DNA of 64,000 bases from Candidatus Aegiribacteria sp. MLS_C (GTDB lineage Bacteria > Fermentibacterota > Fermentibacteria > Fermentibacterales > JCC-6): assembly GCA_002030045.1 (NCBI GenBank), contig LQBI01000024.1:62001-126000 (forward strand). The letters are read 5' to 3'. The translations under genes were made by a program, and so were the position numbers. The notes under the pieces are model-generated. The model did no database searches. It worked only from the letters and a program-made list of their open reading frames with translations, and was not told the origin of the DNA. Shown piece after piece: positions 1-8,850 of this stretch. Each line of letters starts with the position of its first letter. The stretch's first letter is position 1.

Positions 1-2
1 GG

Positions 3-422
3 AGCTGCGGGCTCTCGGAGTACGCCATCGAATCATTGTCCTCTCTGAATGCCGGTCCATGGCTGAAAGCCAGGGCCTCAGGCCTGTCGGCCCAGTTCCG
101 CGGGGATGCGGAGGAAGCAGTCCTTCTGCTTTCCGGTTCCATGGACCTGGCATCCTCGAGGCGGCAGAAGTTCTACTCGGCCCTGGACCTCAGTTTCGCT
201 CTTGTGTCCGCCGGGCGGTTCGAGGAAGCCTCTGAGATCGCGGCCCTGCTTGCGGACGGTTTTCCGGGAGAGGGTCTTCCCCTGGTGGCCCTTGCCCTCA
301 GCATGCATGCACAGGGGGACTACGGCAGGGCGATGTCGGTTCTGCAGAACCTCTACTCGTCTGCCGGCTACTCCTTCATCACCAGGCACTACGCAAGATC
401 CATGATGGAAGACATGGAATGA
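3..422 (+). CDS. TPR-like protein, 5' end cut by window edge
   Basis: The reading frame is open to the left edge, so the TTG at 36 is internal and the gene starts upstream of the window. The visible 139 residues are helical and repeat-like: a segment near 'YSALDLSFALVSAGRFEEASEI' is followed by 'LVALALSMHAQGDYGRAMSVL', the A/G/Y pattern of tetratricopeptide repeats. It probably forms a protein-interaction scaffold; the partner is unknown. Its stop overlaps the next start by 4 nt (ATGA), so it is translationally coupled to the glycosyltransferase-like gene that follows and may belong to the same envelope-sugar operon. Confidence 0.6.
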   Translation, partial: SCGLSEYAIESLSSLNAGPWLKARASGLSAQFRGDAEEAVLLLSGSMDLASSRRQKFYSALDLSFALVSAGRFEEASEIAALLADGFPGEGLPLVALALSMHAQGDYGRAMSVLQNLYSSAGYSFITRHYARSMMEDME

Positions 423-1360
423 CCGGATGGATCGGAAGGCTCCTGAGAATGGCGGGTCTCCGCCGTTCCGGCCGTGGAGGCCCCGCCGGTGGAAGGCTCA
501 TGCGTCTTCCCGGTGATATGAGGGAACCCGGTGGGATCGTTGTCTACTCAGGGCCCATGGTGTCCGACGTATGGCCGGCGCTCTACACGGCAAACTCACT
601 TCAGAAGGCCTTCAGGGAAAGGGAACTGATCGTCATAGCCCCGAAGCGGGACGACAAACTGTACAACATGATGGGCCGCAGGCCTAAGGTCCACTGCTAC
701 TCCGAAAGACCTGAGCTGCCAGGCGATCTGGACAGGGAGAAGCTCGCCAAAGGCTTCCTGTTCTTCTATCCGTACTCGAAGGTGATCGAATCAGACCGCA
801 AGCTCCTGGAGAGGATACCATGCGGTATACGCATAGCACCTCTCGACGATCCTTCCCCGCTGATAAACCTGACCGTCAGGACAGAAAGCCCGCATTTCCC
901 GGAAAAACTTCAACAGATGTTCCATGTACTGGGAATCGACTACGACGAAGAATGGAGACCATCTGTCCGGAAGCACGCGGAACAGGCCGCCAAGCAGCGC
1001 CTTGCCCCCGTTACTGGAAGGATGATGCCCTATATCGTGGTGACGGATTCCGCACAGGCGATCCTCGAGAGGAGCAGGGCCGAGATTCCGCTGCGCACGG
1101 TCTCGTTCTCGGGGAAGAAGAGCGAGCTGGCTGACCTGGACAGGGAGATAAGGACGGCGGTGGTGGCAGGAGCCAGTGCCGTGGCAACAGACAGCGACGA
1201 TCTCTGGGGAGATGCCTGCGCCTTCGATGTGCCCGTGGCGGGCCTCGACAACAGCGGCGACTTCATCAAATGGCATGGCATGGAGTCCGCGCAGAGCCGG
1301 GAGGGTTTCGTTCAGGCATGGGTGGAAATCCTGAAGAGGGGAGTGCTGGTATCCGGCTGA
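419..1360 (+). CDS. Divergent GT9-like glycosyltransferase homologue
   Basis: This 313-residue protein resembles the two-Rossmann layout of GT9 heptosyltransferases without their signature residues. The N-terminal part (about 38-125) has 'GPMVSDVWPALYTANSL', comparable to the family's 'NWLGDAVMALPAL', and later 'CGIRIAPLDD', comparable to 'RIGY'. The C-terminal part has 'AVATDSDDLWGDACAFDVPV' where GT9 enzymes have the 'GNDSGGVHLSAAAGVP' donor-site stretch. There is no 'FPGA' motif. The gene lies directly before a canonical GT9 gene and overlaps it, suggesting a paralogous pair. It may be an inactive partner or a transferase with altered specificity. The fold assignment is an inference from pattern. 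Confidence 0.45.
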   Translation: MTGWIGRLLRMAGLRRSGRGGPAGGRLMRLPGDMREPGGIVVYSGPMVSDVWPALYTANSLQKAFRERELIVIAPKRDDKLYNMMGRRPKVHCYSERPELPGDLDREKLAKGFLFFYPYSKVIESDRKLLERIPCGIRIAPLDDPSPLINLTVRTESPHFPEKLQQMFHVLGIDYDEEWRPSVRKHAEQAAKQRLAPVTGRMMPYIVVTDSAQAILERSRAEIPLRTVSFSGKKSELADLDREIRTAVVAGASAVATDSDDLWGDACAFDVPVAGLDNSGDFIKWHGMESAQSREGFVQAWVEILKRGVLVSG

Positions 1361-2280
1361 CCGTAAGGACCCCGAACTGGCTCGGAGATGCAGTCATGGC
1401 GCTGCCGGCGCTTTCCGCCGCCGCAGGGGCGGACCTGAGGATATGGTCGCATCCCAGGGTAGCCGGGCTGTTTCCAGTGTTCTTCCCCGGCATCCCTGTC
1501 GTGACGGGACGGAGGGTGGACCCATCGAACGGGGGAAGGCTCCTCCTCATGACCGGGTCCTTCCGTTCTGCCCTGCAGGGCCTGCTTTCGGGCTTCAGGG
1601 ACAGGATCGGGTATTCGACTGATATGAGGGGCCTTTTCCTTACAAGGGCTCCTGACCCCCCTTCGGGAAGGGACCACCACCACTCGGAGGACTACCTGAA
1701 GCTGGTCTCGGAGGCCGGTCTGAACTGTGAACCTCATGTTCCCCCGCCGTCGGTGGAGCCGTCCGGTCGTCCGCACGTTGCTTTCTTCCCGGGGGCCAGG
1801 TTCGGTCCCGCGAAGAGATGGCCGGGATTCGGTCCTCTTGCGGGGGAACTGGCCTCGAGGACAGGTCTTCCCGTGGTACTCTACGGCTCCCACGAGGAGG
1901 AGGATGAAATGCGGCGGATGTCAGGCGGGAGCGGCGACCCGGAGGTCATGGCGGGGCTTCCGCTTGCCGAGCTTGTATCGAGGCTCCTGTCCGCCGTCCT
2001 AGCGGTGGGGAACGATTCCGGAGGTGTTCACCTGTCGGCGGCCGCGGGGGTTCCCACGGTTACCGTGTTCGGCTCCACCTCGCCGGTCTGGACTGCTCCG
2101 CTTGGTCCGAGGACCGCCATCGTTGCGTCTTCCGTGGAATGCTCTCCATGCTTCCGCAGGTCCTGTCCGAGGGGAGATGCCGTCTGCCTCTCGGGAATAC
2201 CCTGGGAACTGGTTGCGGAAAGGGCGATGGTGCTTCTCGATGAGGGTTACGGAAAAGTCGCGGAGAAGGGGGCGAGATGA
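1318..2280 (+). CDS. ADP-heptose:LPS heptosyltransferase (GT9 family)
   Basis: A canonical GT9 protein of about 320 residues, which transfers heptose from ADP-heptose to the lipopolysaccharide inner core at the cytoplasmic face of the inner membrane. Visible landmarks are 'RTPNWLGDAVMALPAL' at the N terminus, 'DRIGYSTDMRGLFLT', 'FFPGARFGPAKRWP' at the start of the second Rossmann domain, and 'GNDSGGVHLSAAAGVPTVTVFGST' at the donor site. This is closest to the WaaF type. I chose ATG 1318, which has an AG-rich stretch upstream. A CTG at 1357 overlapping the upstream stop would give a start matching the family even better. gmhB at 8.9-9.4 kb supplies another heptose-pathway step. Confidence 0.85.
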   Translation: MGGNPEEGSAGIRLTVRTPNWLGDAVMALPALSAAAGADLRIWSHPRVAGLFPVFFPGIPVVTGRRVDPSNGGRLLLMTGSFRSALQGLLSGFRDRIGYSTDMRGLFLTRAPDPPSGRDHHHSEDYLKLVSEAGLNCEPHVPPPSVEPSGRPHVAFFPGARFGPAKRWPGFGPLAGELASRTGLPVVLYGSHEEEDEMRRMSGGSGDPEVMAGLPLAELVSRLLSAVLAVGNDSGGVHLSAAAGVPTVTVFGSTSPVWTAPLGPRTAIVASSVECSPCFRRSCPRGDAVCLSGIPWELVAERAMVLLDEGYGKVAEKGAR

Positions 2281-4967
2281 TGCCGGGACGCACATACCTG
2301 CTGGTCGACTGCAGTTCCCTGGTGTACCGGGGTCACTTCGCGATGATGAGCAATCCGCTGAGAGCTGAGGACGGCACCAACACGAGCGGTCTCTTCTTCC
2401 TGGTGAGGGAGATACTGGACAGGAGGGAAGCCCGGTCCCCCGACGTCGTCGCGGCGGTTTTCGATCACCCGGGTCCTGCCTTCAGGGTGGGTATCTACCC
2501 GGAGTACAAGGCCAACAGACCTCCGATGCCCGAAGAACTCAAGGTACAGACGGATATTGCCCGCCGTCTGATCCCCGCTCTGGGAGTACCCCTGCTGGAG
2601 AGGAGGGGCCTCGAGGCCGACGATATAATAGCATGGCTGGCCCAGGAGGCAGGTTCGGTAGGGAATACCGTGGAGATACTCTCCTCTGACAAGGACCTTC
2701 TACAGCTGGTCTCCGGGAACGTGACCGTAATAAGGCCGGGAGGGACGTCTGGACAGGACGTGATAGTAGGCGAGGGAGACGTGGAGGAGGTCATGGGTAT
2801 ACGGGCGGACCAGGTGGCTGATTTTCTGGCACTGAGCGGCGATTCATCGGACAACATCCCGGGAGCGAGGGGCATCGGCAGGAAAACGGCCCTCCGGCTG
2901 CTCGGCGACCACGACAGCATCGAGGATATCTACGGGGCGCTGGAGAGCCTGACACCCACGGTTCGCGGCAAGCTCGAGAGGGACAGGGACATGGTCCTCC
3001 TCAGCAGAAAACTGGTGTCCCTCAAGCCCGCGGTGGATGCCGGAATACGACCGGAGGACCTTTCCATGGGACCGCCTGATCTGAAGACAGCCTCGAAGCT
3101 CCTTTCTAGCCTGGGTATGACCAGCATCATGGAGAGGCTCGGCATACCCCCGGAAGACGACCTCTTCGCCCCATCGAAGCCCGGGGCGGGTGACGAGGAA
3201 TTCAGGGTGACCATCGTAGGCAGTCTCGAGGAGCTGAAGGACCTGGACCTCGGACCGATGCATGAGAATCCCGTAGCCATCGACACGGAGACTACCTCGA
3301 AGGATCCATTCCAGGCGAAGCCGGTGGGGGTATCACTGGTCTCGGCGGCAGGAGGACCGTGGTACGTACCGCTGGCGGGCCCCGACGCTCTGGACTCTGA
3401 AGGTGCCGTCGGAATACTCGCGACCAAGCTGTCCGGAAGGGACATAGTCGCTCAGAACGGCAAGTACGACATGCACGTGCTGGAGAGACTTGGTCTGAGA
3501 ATACCGACCCTTGCCGGCGATCCCATGATAGCCGACTACCTCCTCCGCCCCGAGATACAGTCACACTCTCTCTCCAGTCTGTCGGCCAGATGGCTGGGGC
3601 GCTCAGTGAGGAACTACGCCGACGTCCTCGGGGACGCGAGTACCCTGGACCAGGTGGATACCCGGAACGTGGCCGAGTACTGCGGGGCTGATTCAGCAGC
3701 GGCGCTGGAGCTCTCGAATCTCCTGGAGACCAGGCTGAAGGAGGATCCCGGGCTGCTTTCCATCTACAGGGACGTCGAACTCCCACTTGTCTCCGTGATA
3801 AGGGACATGGAGAGCAGAGGTGTCGGACTGGACGTGGTATCCCTCGGCAGCCTGGAAACCGAGTTCTTGGAGGCGATAAGGAACATCGAGCTTAACGCGG
3901 CTGCGATGGTGGGATGGGACGTGAACCTCAACAGTCCCTCCCAGGTCTCTACGGCACTCTTCGAGACACTGGGACTGGAACCGGTCACGAAGACATCGAC
4001 AGGTGCCAACTCATCCAGCATGGAAGTGCTTGAGAAGCTCCGGGGCCGGCACGAGTTCGTAGATGCGGTAATAGAGCACAGGGAACTGTCGAAACTGCTT
4101 AACACCTACGTCAGCCGTCTTCCCGAATACCTCAGCCCCGGCGACGGGCTGATACATACCAGCTTCAGCCAGACCGTGACCGCCACGGGCAGGCTCAGCT
4201 CCAGCGGTCCGAACCTTCAGAACATACCCATAAGGACAAGCAGGGGACGTCAGGTGAGGAAGTGTTTCGTGCCGGGAGTACCCGGACATGTCTTCGTCAC
4301 CGCGGACTATTCGCAGATAGAACTCAGGATACTTGCCCACCTTGCAGGCCCGGGGAACCTGAGGAAGGCCTACGAATCCGATAAGGACGTTCACTCCAGC
4401 ACAGCAGAGGCGGTCTTCGGCGATGCCTCACCCGAACACAGGAGAAAGGCCAAGGAGGTCAATTTCTCCATATTGTACGGTATCAGCCCCTGGGGGCTCA
4501 GCAACAGGATCAACATCAGCAGGGCGGAGGCTTCGGAAATAATCGAGAGGTACATAGAGACATATCCGGAAGTCGAGACATTCTTCAGGCAGTGCGTGGA
4601 ATACGCAGAGAAGCATGGCGAGACAAGGACACTACTAGGAAGGAGGAGGGAATTCCCGGGTATGGAACGCGCGAAAGGAGCAGCAAGGAGCGCAATGGAG
4701 AGGATGGCGGTAAACACTACCATACAGGGCTCCGCGGCGGACATCATAAAGCTGGCCATGATATCTGTGGATCGCAGGCTCAACGGAATCCAGGGAGCAG
4801 GACTGGTACTCCAGGTCCATGACGAACTGGTCGCAACGGCTCCCGGGGAAGTGTCCGAAGAGGTCGAGAAAGTACTGAGGGAGGAGATGTCTGGTGCCTT
4901 CGAGCTGGAGGTGCCTCTGAAGGTCGACACCGGAACGGGTACCGACTGGCTGGAGGCGCAGCACTGA
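2277..4967 (+). CDS. polA: DNA polymerase I
   Basis: Full-length, 896 residues, with all three domains. The 5'-3' exonuclease/FEN domain covers about 1-290 ('LVDCSSLVYRGHFA', 'LEADDIIAWLA', 'DKDLLQLVS', 'GDSSDNIPGARGIG'). The 3'-5' proofreading domain (about 310-490) keeps its acidic residues in 'AIDTETTSKDPF', 'NGKYDMHVL' and 'YCGADSAAALEL', so proofreading looks active, unlike in Thermus enzymes. The polymerase domain carries motif A 'DYSQIELRILAHLAG', the O-helix 'RRKAKEVNFSILYG' and motif C 'QVHDELV'. It acts in Okazaki fragment processing and repair. The start overlaps the heptosyltransferase stop (ATGATG), and the stop overlaps the next start. Confidence 0.97.
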   Translation: MMPGRTYLLVDCSSLVYRGHFAMMSNPLRAEDGTNTSGLFFLVREILDRREARSPDVVAAVFDHPGPAFRVGIYPEYKANRPPMPEELKVQTDIARRLIPALGVPLLERRGLEADDIIAWLAQEAGSVGNTVEILSSDKDLLQLVSGNVTVIRPGGTSGQDVIVGEGDVEEVMGIRADQVADFLALSGDSSDNIPGARGIGRKTALRLLGDHDSIEDIYGALESLTPTVRGKLERDRDMVLLSRKLVSLKPAVDAGIRPEDLSMGPPDLKTASKLLSSLGMTSIMERLGIPPEDDLFAPSKPGAGDEEFRVTIVGSLEELKDLDLGPMHENPVAIDTETTSKDPFQAKPVGVSLVSAAGGPWYVPLAGPDALDSEGAVGILATKLSGRDIVAQNGKYDMHVLERLGLRIPTLAGDPMIADYLLRPEIQSHSLSSLSARWLGRSVRNYADVLGDASTLDQVDTRNVAEYCGADSAAALELSNLLETRLKEDPGLLSIYRDVELPLVSVIRDMESRGVGLDVVSLGSLETEFLEAIRNIELNAAAMVGWDVNLNSPSQVSTALFETLGLEPVTKTSTGANSSSMEVLEKLRGRHEFVDAVIEHRELSKLLNTYVSRLPEYLSPGDGLIHTSFSQTVTATGRLSSSGPNLQNIPIRTSRGRQVRKCFVPGVPGHVFVTADYSQIELRILAHLAGPGNLRKAYESDKDVHSSTAEAVFGDASPEHRRKAKEVNFSILYGISPWGLSNRINISRAEASEIIERYIETYPEVETFFRQCVEYAEKHGETRTLLGRRREFPGMERAKGAARSAMERMAVNTTIQGSAADIIKLAMISVDRRLNGIQGAGLVLQVHDELVATAPGEVSEEVEKVLREEMSGAFELEVPLKVDTGTGTDWLEAQH

Positions 4968-6292
4968 TGCGCATAAAGACTGCAGCACTGCTTGTTATCG
5001 TACTCCTTCTTTCGTGCGGTGAATCGGACGAGGACGAAGGATCGAGCGTGCTCCTTGTGATAATAGACACTATCAGGGCTGATCACCTTGGTTCCTGGGG
5101 TTACGAAAGGGACGTCACGCCGGCGCTTGACAGCCTCGCATCCGCCGGAACAAGGTTCTCGGAGTGCCAGGCGCACAGTTCCTGGACGCTTCCATCGGTG
5201 TCCTCGATACTCACCGGACGCACTCCCAGGGAACACGGGGCCGGTTCAGTGGAAGGAAGGATGTTCGGAATACCGCCGTCGGTCCCTACCCTGCAATCTC
5301 TTCTCCATTCCCGCGGATGGAGTACATGCGGTCTTTTCAACGTGGTCTTCCTCAGCGAGGATTTCGGTTTCCACAGGGGATTCGACCATTTCGACTGCAG
5401 GGGCGTTACCGGCAACAGGGGTACCAGGAGGGCGGATGAGACCGTGGACGAGCTCATTCAGTGGCTGGATGGACTGGAACGCGGCCAGCCCTTCCTGGCG
5501 GTGCTGCACCTCTATGACCCGCACATTCCCTACGATCCTCCGCCTCCCTGGGATACTCTGTACGCGGGTTCGATAACGGGAAGCATCAGGCAGGGCGGCT
5601 CCCAGATAGATACGATGCAGGCGGTCAACAGCGGGAATGCCGAACTCTCCCCTGAAGGCCTGCGGAGCATGATCGATCTCTACGACGGCGAGATAGCCTT
5701 CACGGATTCCCAGCTGCAGAGGCTGTTCCGTCACCTCAGGTCCTCCGGCCGGGGTGAGACGACCGTGATTGTAGTCGTAGGCGACCACGGGGAGGAGTTC
5801 ATGGAGCATTCGGGAATCGAGCACGGCAGGACCCTCTACCAGGAAGTCCTCCATGTGCCGCTCATCATGAGCGGCCCAGGAATCCCGCGCGGGACCGTGG
5901 TGGATCGGGTATGCGCCCAGGTGGACCTGCTGCCCACCATCCTGGAGATACTGGGCATGCAGCCGCAGCCGGGGCTTCCCGGAATAGACCTGCTCTCCGG
6001 AGTTCCCGAAGGCAGGGACCTCCCCTCGAGCAACCTGCTCTGGACCAACGTTCCGCAGGCAGCGATCAGAAGGGACGGTCTGAAGCTCATCTGGTTCCCC
6101 CAGGACACCGTCCACCAGTTCTACGAGCTTGATTCCGACCCGCTGGAGCAGATGGATCTCGAAAGCGCAGACAGCTCGATGACAAGGGCAGCCGAGTACT
6201 ACTGGTCCACCCCCGTTCTCGCGGACCCGCCGGAGGTAAGCTTCGACGAGGCCGAGAACAACCAGCTTCGGGACCTGGGCTACATCAGATAG
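4967..6292 (+). CDS. Sulfatase/alkaline-phosphatase superfamily lipoprotein
   Basis: A 441-residue exported hydrolase. The N terminus is a lipoprotein signal ('VIVLLLSCGES', lipobox cysteine at about residue 17). The sulfatase fold follows: 'LLVIIDTIRADHLGSWGY' gives the first metal aspartates, 'SSWTLPSVSSILTGRTP' the nucleophile region, 'DPHIPYDPP', and 'VVVGDHGEEFMEHSG' the distal metal ligands. The nucleophile region lacks the C/S-x-P-x-R formylglycine signature and reads W-T-L-P-S, so a threonine or serine nucleophile, as in phospho-transferring relatives, is more likely than true sulfatase activity. The substrate is unknown. The start overlaps the polA stop in TGATG. It converges on the minus-strand methylase gene. 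Confidence 0.8.
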   Translation: MRIKTAALLVIVLLLSCGESDEDEGSSVLLVIIDTIRADHLGSWGYERDVTPALDSLASAGTRFSECQAHSSWTLPSVSSILTGRTPREHGAGSVEGRMFGIPPSVPTLQSLLHSRGWSTCGLFNVVFLSEDFGFHRGFDHFDCRGVTGNRGTRRADETVDELIQWLDGLERGQPFLAVLHLYDPHIPYDPPPPWDTLYAGSITGSIRQGGSQIDTMQAVNSGNAELSPEGLRSMIDLYDGEIAFTDSQLQRLFRHLRSSGRGETTVIVVVGDHGEEFMEHSGIEHGRTLYQEVLHVPLIMSGPGIPRGTVVDRVCAQVDLLPTILEILGMQPQPGLPGIDLLSGVPEGRDLPSSNLLWTNVPQAAIRRDGLKLIWFPQDTVHQFYELDSDPLEQMDLESADSSMTRAAEYYWSTPVLADPPEVSFDEAENNQLRDLGYIR

Positions 6293-6302
6293 AACGCAGA
6301 TA

Positions 6303-6314
6303 CCGGCATGCCGG
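6303..6314. other. 12-bp palindrome between convergent genes
   Basis: A perfect palindrome CCGGCATGCCGG sits in the 30-bp gap between the sulfatase stop and the stop of the minus-strand methylase gene. It could fold in either transcript, but no U-run follows on either strand, so it is not a textbook intrinsic terminator. Confidence 0.3.
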
Positions 6315-6322
6315 GAAAAGCT

Positions 6323-6826
6323 TCAGGGCAAAGCCCTGCGCCTCTGCAGTTCGGCCGCCACTATCGCGGCTGTGCTCGAGACGTTGATGCAGCACCTGCT
6401 GCCGCTCTGCGGGAACATCACGGTGATATCGGCCATTTCCCTGATACCCGGGCTCAGGCCTTCCGCCTCGTTGCCGAGGAGAAAAGCGGCAGAAAGAGGG
6501 AAGTCCGCATTCCAGATAGGCACCGAACCCCTTCCGTTCTCGACCGCAACCAGAGTCCTGCCGCTGCTGCGCGCCCATTCCAGGGCTTCCCGGACTTCAC
6601 TGAAGTACCTCCAGGGTACCTCTGAATGGGTGCCCCTGGATGTGTGGGCAAGCTTCCTGCCTCCGGGTCGTGCGCAGATACCTGTGAGGAACACGGCGCA
6701 CGGTGTGACCGCTTCAGCGCTCCGGAAGACTGAACCGACGTTGAAGGCGCTCCTGAGATTGTCAAGCACGAATATGGGCATGCCACTTGAACCATGGAGT
6801 GAGGCGGAGTAGAATGTATGCGACAT
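6323..6826 (-). CDS. SpoU/TrmH-family RNA 2'-O-methyltransferase
   Basis: A 167-residue SPOUT methyltransferase, predicted to methylate a ribose 2'-OH in tRNA or rRNA using S-adenosylmethionine bound in a trefoil knot. The three family motifs are clear: 'DNLRSAFNVGSVFRSAEA' (motif 1), 'LLGNEAEGLS' (motif 2) and 'CINVSSTAAIVAAEL' (motif 3). The ATG at 6826 shares the palindrome CATG with the start of the divergent comEC-like gene. An internal ATG at 6781 gives 'MPIFVLDNLRSAFNVG', which also matches how short members begin; neither start has a strong Shine-Dalgarno sequence. The substrate cannot be told from the sequence. Confidence 0.85.
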   Translation of the reverse strand: MSHTFYSASLHGSSGMPIFVLDNLRSAFNVGSVFRSAEAVTPCAVFLTGICARPGGRKLAHTSRGTHSEVPWRYFSEVREALEWARSSGRTLVAVENGRGSVPIWNADFPLSAAFLLGNEAEGLSPGIREMADITVMFPQSGSRCCINVSSTAAIVAAELQRRRALP

Positions 6827-8123
6827 GGAACTCAGAAGATATCCTTTCCTTCTCGTTGCGCTTTTCCTGACCGGCTACTATACCCGCAATACGGCAGGAT
6901 TCCCAGTCCTGTTACCTGCACTGGCGGCTGGAACGGTAGCGGCAGCCTTTGGTATGAGGCGCGCCGGAATGCTTCTGATCTGCGTATCGGCCTTCCTTCT
7001 CGGTTCGCGTTTCGCCCGGGAAACATCGCTCAACCAGCCTGGAGGTACCCTTCCTCCCGGTATCTGGGAGGTCAGGGTAGAGACGGCCACAACCGCCGGA
7101 CTCCTGGTCAGGGAGGCATCATACGGGACCATGTGGCTTCCCGGGAACCACCTGGCCGCTTCATGCGGCAGGGGGGACAGCCTGAGGGTGATGGGAAGGG
7201 CCGACGACGGGTTCCTCGATGCCTGCGCTATCGAGTCCAGGCCATCTGTGCATCTCCCGGACGTTATCAGGAGAGATCTGTCCGGTGCCATAATAGGCAG
7301 TATTCCATCGAGGACGGCGGGCTCACTTGCCTCGGCACTTCTCACCGGCGACAGGGGAAGTATTCCCAGGCAGACCAGGGAGCTTTTCAGGGCAACAGGC
7401 ACTTCCCACCTGCTTGCCCTCTCCGGTCTCCATGTAGGGATAGTAGCCGCCGCCGTCCTGCTTCTCCTGAGGCGGTGCCTCGGCCGGGGGATCGTTCCCG
7501 CCGTTATGACGGTCGCGGTATGCGGCGCCTATGCACTGGTATCCGGCGCCAGACCTTCCACGATGAGGGCATGGCTTATGCTCACCGTCGCAATTACGCT
7601 ATGGAGGGTATCAGGAAGGAAACCTCAAATCCTCATGGCATGGTCCGTTAGTCTCATCATTCTGGTTCTGTTATCCGGCGGCGGCATACTTGATGATCCA
7701 GGAGCCCAGATGTCCTTCGCCGCGGTTCTCTCGCTGATACTCGTGGGCACCCCCTCGTCCTCATCGGCAGGGGGATGGGGGATCTCAGCCCTGCAGGCGG
7801 GTATCGTGGTAACCGTCGCCATTGCACCTCTGGTCTCATACGTATACGGAGGGTTCAACCCCGTAGCACCCCTGGCAACGGCATTATCGATACCATTCAT
7901 GCTGGCCCTGATGGTACTTGGGGGGCTGTCGCCCCTGCTGCCGGTCTTTGTGGGAGCGCATCTTGCGGCGGAATGGACCGCCTGGCTCTGGCTCTCGATT
8001 CTTGACCTTCTCAGGACCCGAGAGCTGGCCTTCTCTGCATGGATGTTCTGGTTGTGGGTGCCCGGTCTGTTCCTGCTATGGTTCCTGGCCAGGAGAAGGC
8101 GGATCATCCTCAGGTTCAGGTGA
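6825..8123 (+). CDS. ComEC/Rec2-like channel protein without MBL domain
   Basis: A 432-residue polytopic membrane protein. Residues 1-70 hold short hydrophobic segments, residues about 70-150 form the DUF4131/OB-like part, and 'TGTSHLLALSGLHVGIVAAAVLLL' begins the Competence (ComEC core) domain, with many transmembrane helices to the C terminus. Classical ComEC proteins are about 700-800 residues with a C-terminal metallo-beta-lactamase domain; this gene stops after the membrane domain. ComEC imports single-stranded DNA during transformation. Whether this short form does so is inference. The last 48 bases overlap the 3' end of the next minus-strand gene. Confidence 0.8.
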   Translation: MELRRYPFLLVALFLTGYYTRNTAGFPVLLPALAAGTVAAAFGMRRAGMLLICVSAFLLGSRFARETSLNQPGGTLPPGIWEVRVETATTAGLLVREASYGTMWLPGNHLAASCGRGDSLRVMGRADDGFLDACAIESRPSVHLPDVIRRDLSGAIIGSIPSRTAGSLASALLTGDRGSIPRQTRELFRATGTSHLLALSGLHVGIVAAAVLLLLRRCLGRGIVPAVMTVAVCGAYALVSGARPSTMRAWLMLTVAITLWRVSGRKPQILMAWSVSLIILVLLSGGGILDDPGAQMSFAAVLSLILVGTPSSSSAGGWGISALQAGIVVTVAIAPLVSYVYGGFNPVAPLATALSIPFMLALMVLGGLSPLLPVFVGAHLAAEWTAWLWLSILDLLRTRELAFSAWMFWLWVPGLFLLWFLARRRRIILRFR

Positions 8124-8837
8124 GGACCCATCGGATGCAGATACTTCCTCTGACGAGTCCTCCATGATCTCGAACACCACCTGTATGCTCCCCTGGTTGT
8201 CCATCGCCTCCTCCATGATATCGAGTCCGGTCGCCTGAACCGTACCGCCGAGAGGAAGGCTGAGGAAGAGAGTATCGCCGGGAAGGATGCCGTAGGCTTC
8301 CCTGGCTCCGCCGAGGGTTGTGACCACAAGTATCACCAGCCCGTCGTAACCGGAGAGCGCTTCGGCTGTTGAAACGGTCCTGTAGACACCGGGAGCTATC
8401 TGCATGCTGCGGGCCCTCTCCAGTATGGACAGATGGTAGGCGGCGGATACCGAGATGGAAGGAACAACTTCGGGGATTACGGGGAGGAACCTGACGGTAT
8501 CCGAGACAGATGGCGTGGTTATAATTATCGAGACCGAATCCTCAAGACCGGGCGAAGGCTGCCATGTGACCGTCCTTCCCGAGGCTACGGTGGTCCCGCT
8601 CTCCATGAAGGCACCGTTCGAGCATTCCCATACAGCCTGGTTACCGTCCTCCAGTATGGTTGAGAATGTGGTTGTCCTTCCGCCCTCGAGGTTCATGGAA
8701 GCTACGATATGAAGCGGGTTCTCCTCCTGGCCGCTGCACTGCGAAGAAAGCCAGAGCACAAGCACTCCCGTGGGAAGAGCGAATGGCAGCACCAGGCTCA
8801 GGAACCTGATGATCCTGCTTCTTTTTGATTTTCTCAT
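8076..8837 (-). CDS. Hypothetical membrane-anchored exported protein
   Basis: A 253-residue protein with a basic N terminus (MRKSKRSR) and one hydrophobic segment at about 11-31, so it is secreted or anchored. The body is beta-rich and includes 'LEGGRTTTFSTILEDGNQAVWECSNG', reminiscent of an immunoglobulin-like or big domain. A second region (about 135-215) resembles a ligand-binding or LysM-adjacent beta domain. The tail is acidic and proline/serine-rich (SSEEVSASDGSSPEPEDDPP). I do not recognise the family. It lies 13 bp downstream of gmhB on the same strand and could be co-transcribed with it. The C-terminal 48 bases run antiparallel to the comEC-like gene. Confidence 0.6.
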   Translation of the reverse strand: MRKSKRSRIIRFLSLVLPFALPTGVLVLWLSSQCSGQEENPLHIVASMNLEGGRTTTFSTILEDGNQAVWECSNGAFMESGTTVASGRTVTWQPSPGLEDSVSIIITTPSVSDTVRFLPVIPEVVPSISVSAAYHLSILERARSMQIAPGVYRTVSTAEALSGYDGLVILVVTTLGGAREAYGILPGDTLFLSLPLGGTVQATGLDIMEEAMDNQGSIQVVFEIMEDSSEEVSASDGSSPEPEDDPPSPGQEP

Positions 8838-8850
8838 GGCTGGAATATGT

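Noticed and set aside
4967-6292. Calling the lipoprotein a true arylsulfatase
   Set aside because: The formylglycine signature C/S-x-P-x-R is missing; only superfamily membership is supported.
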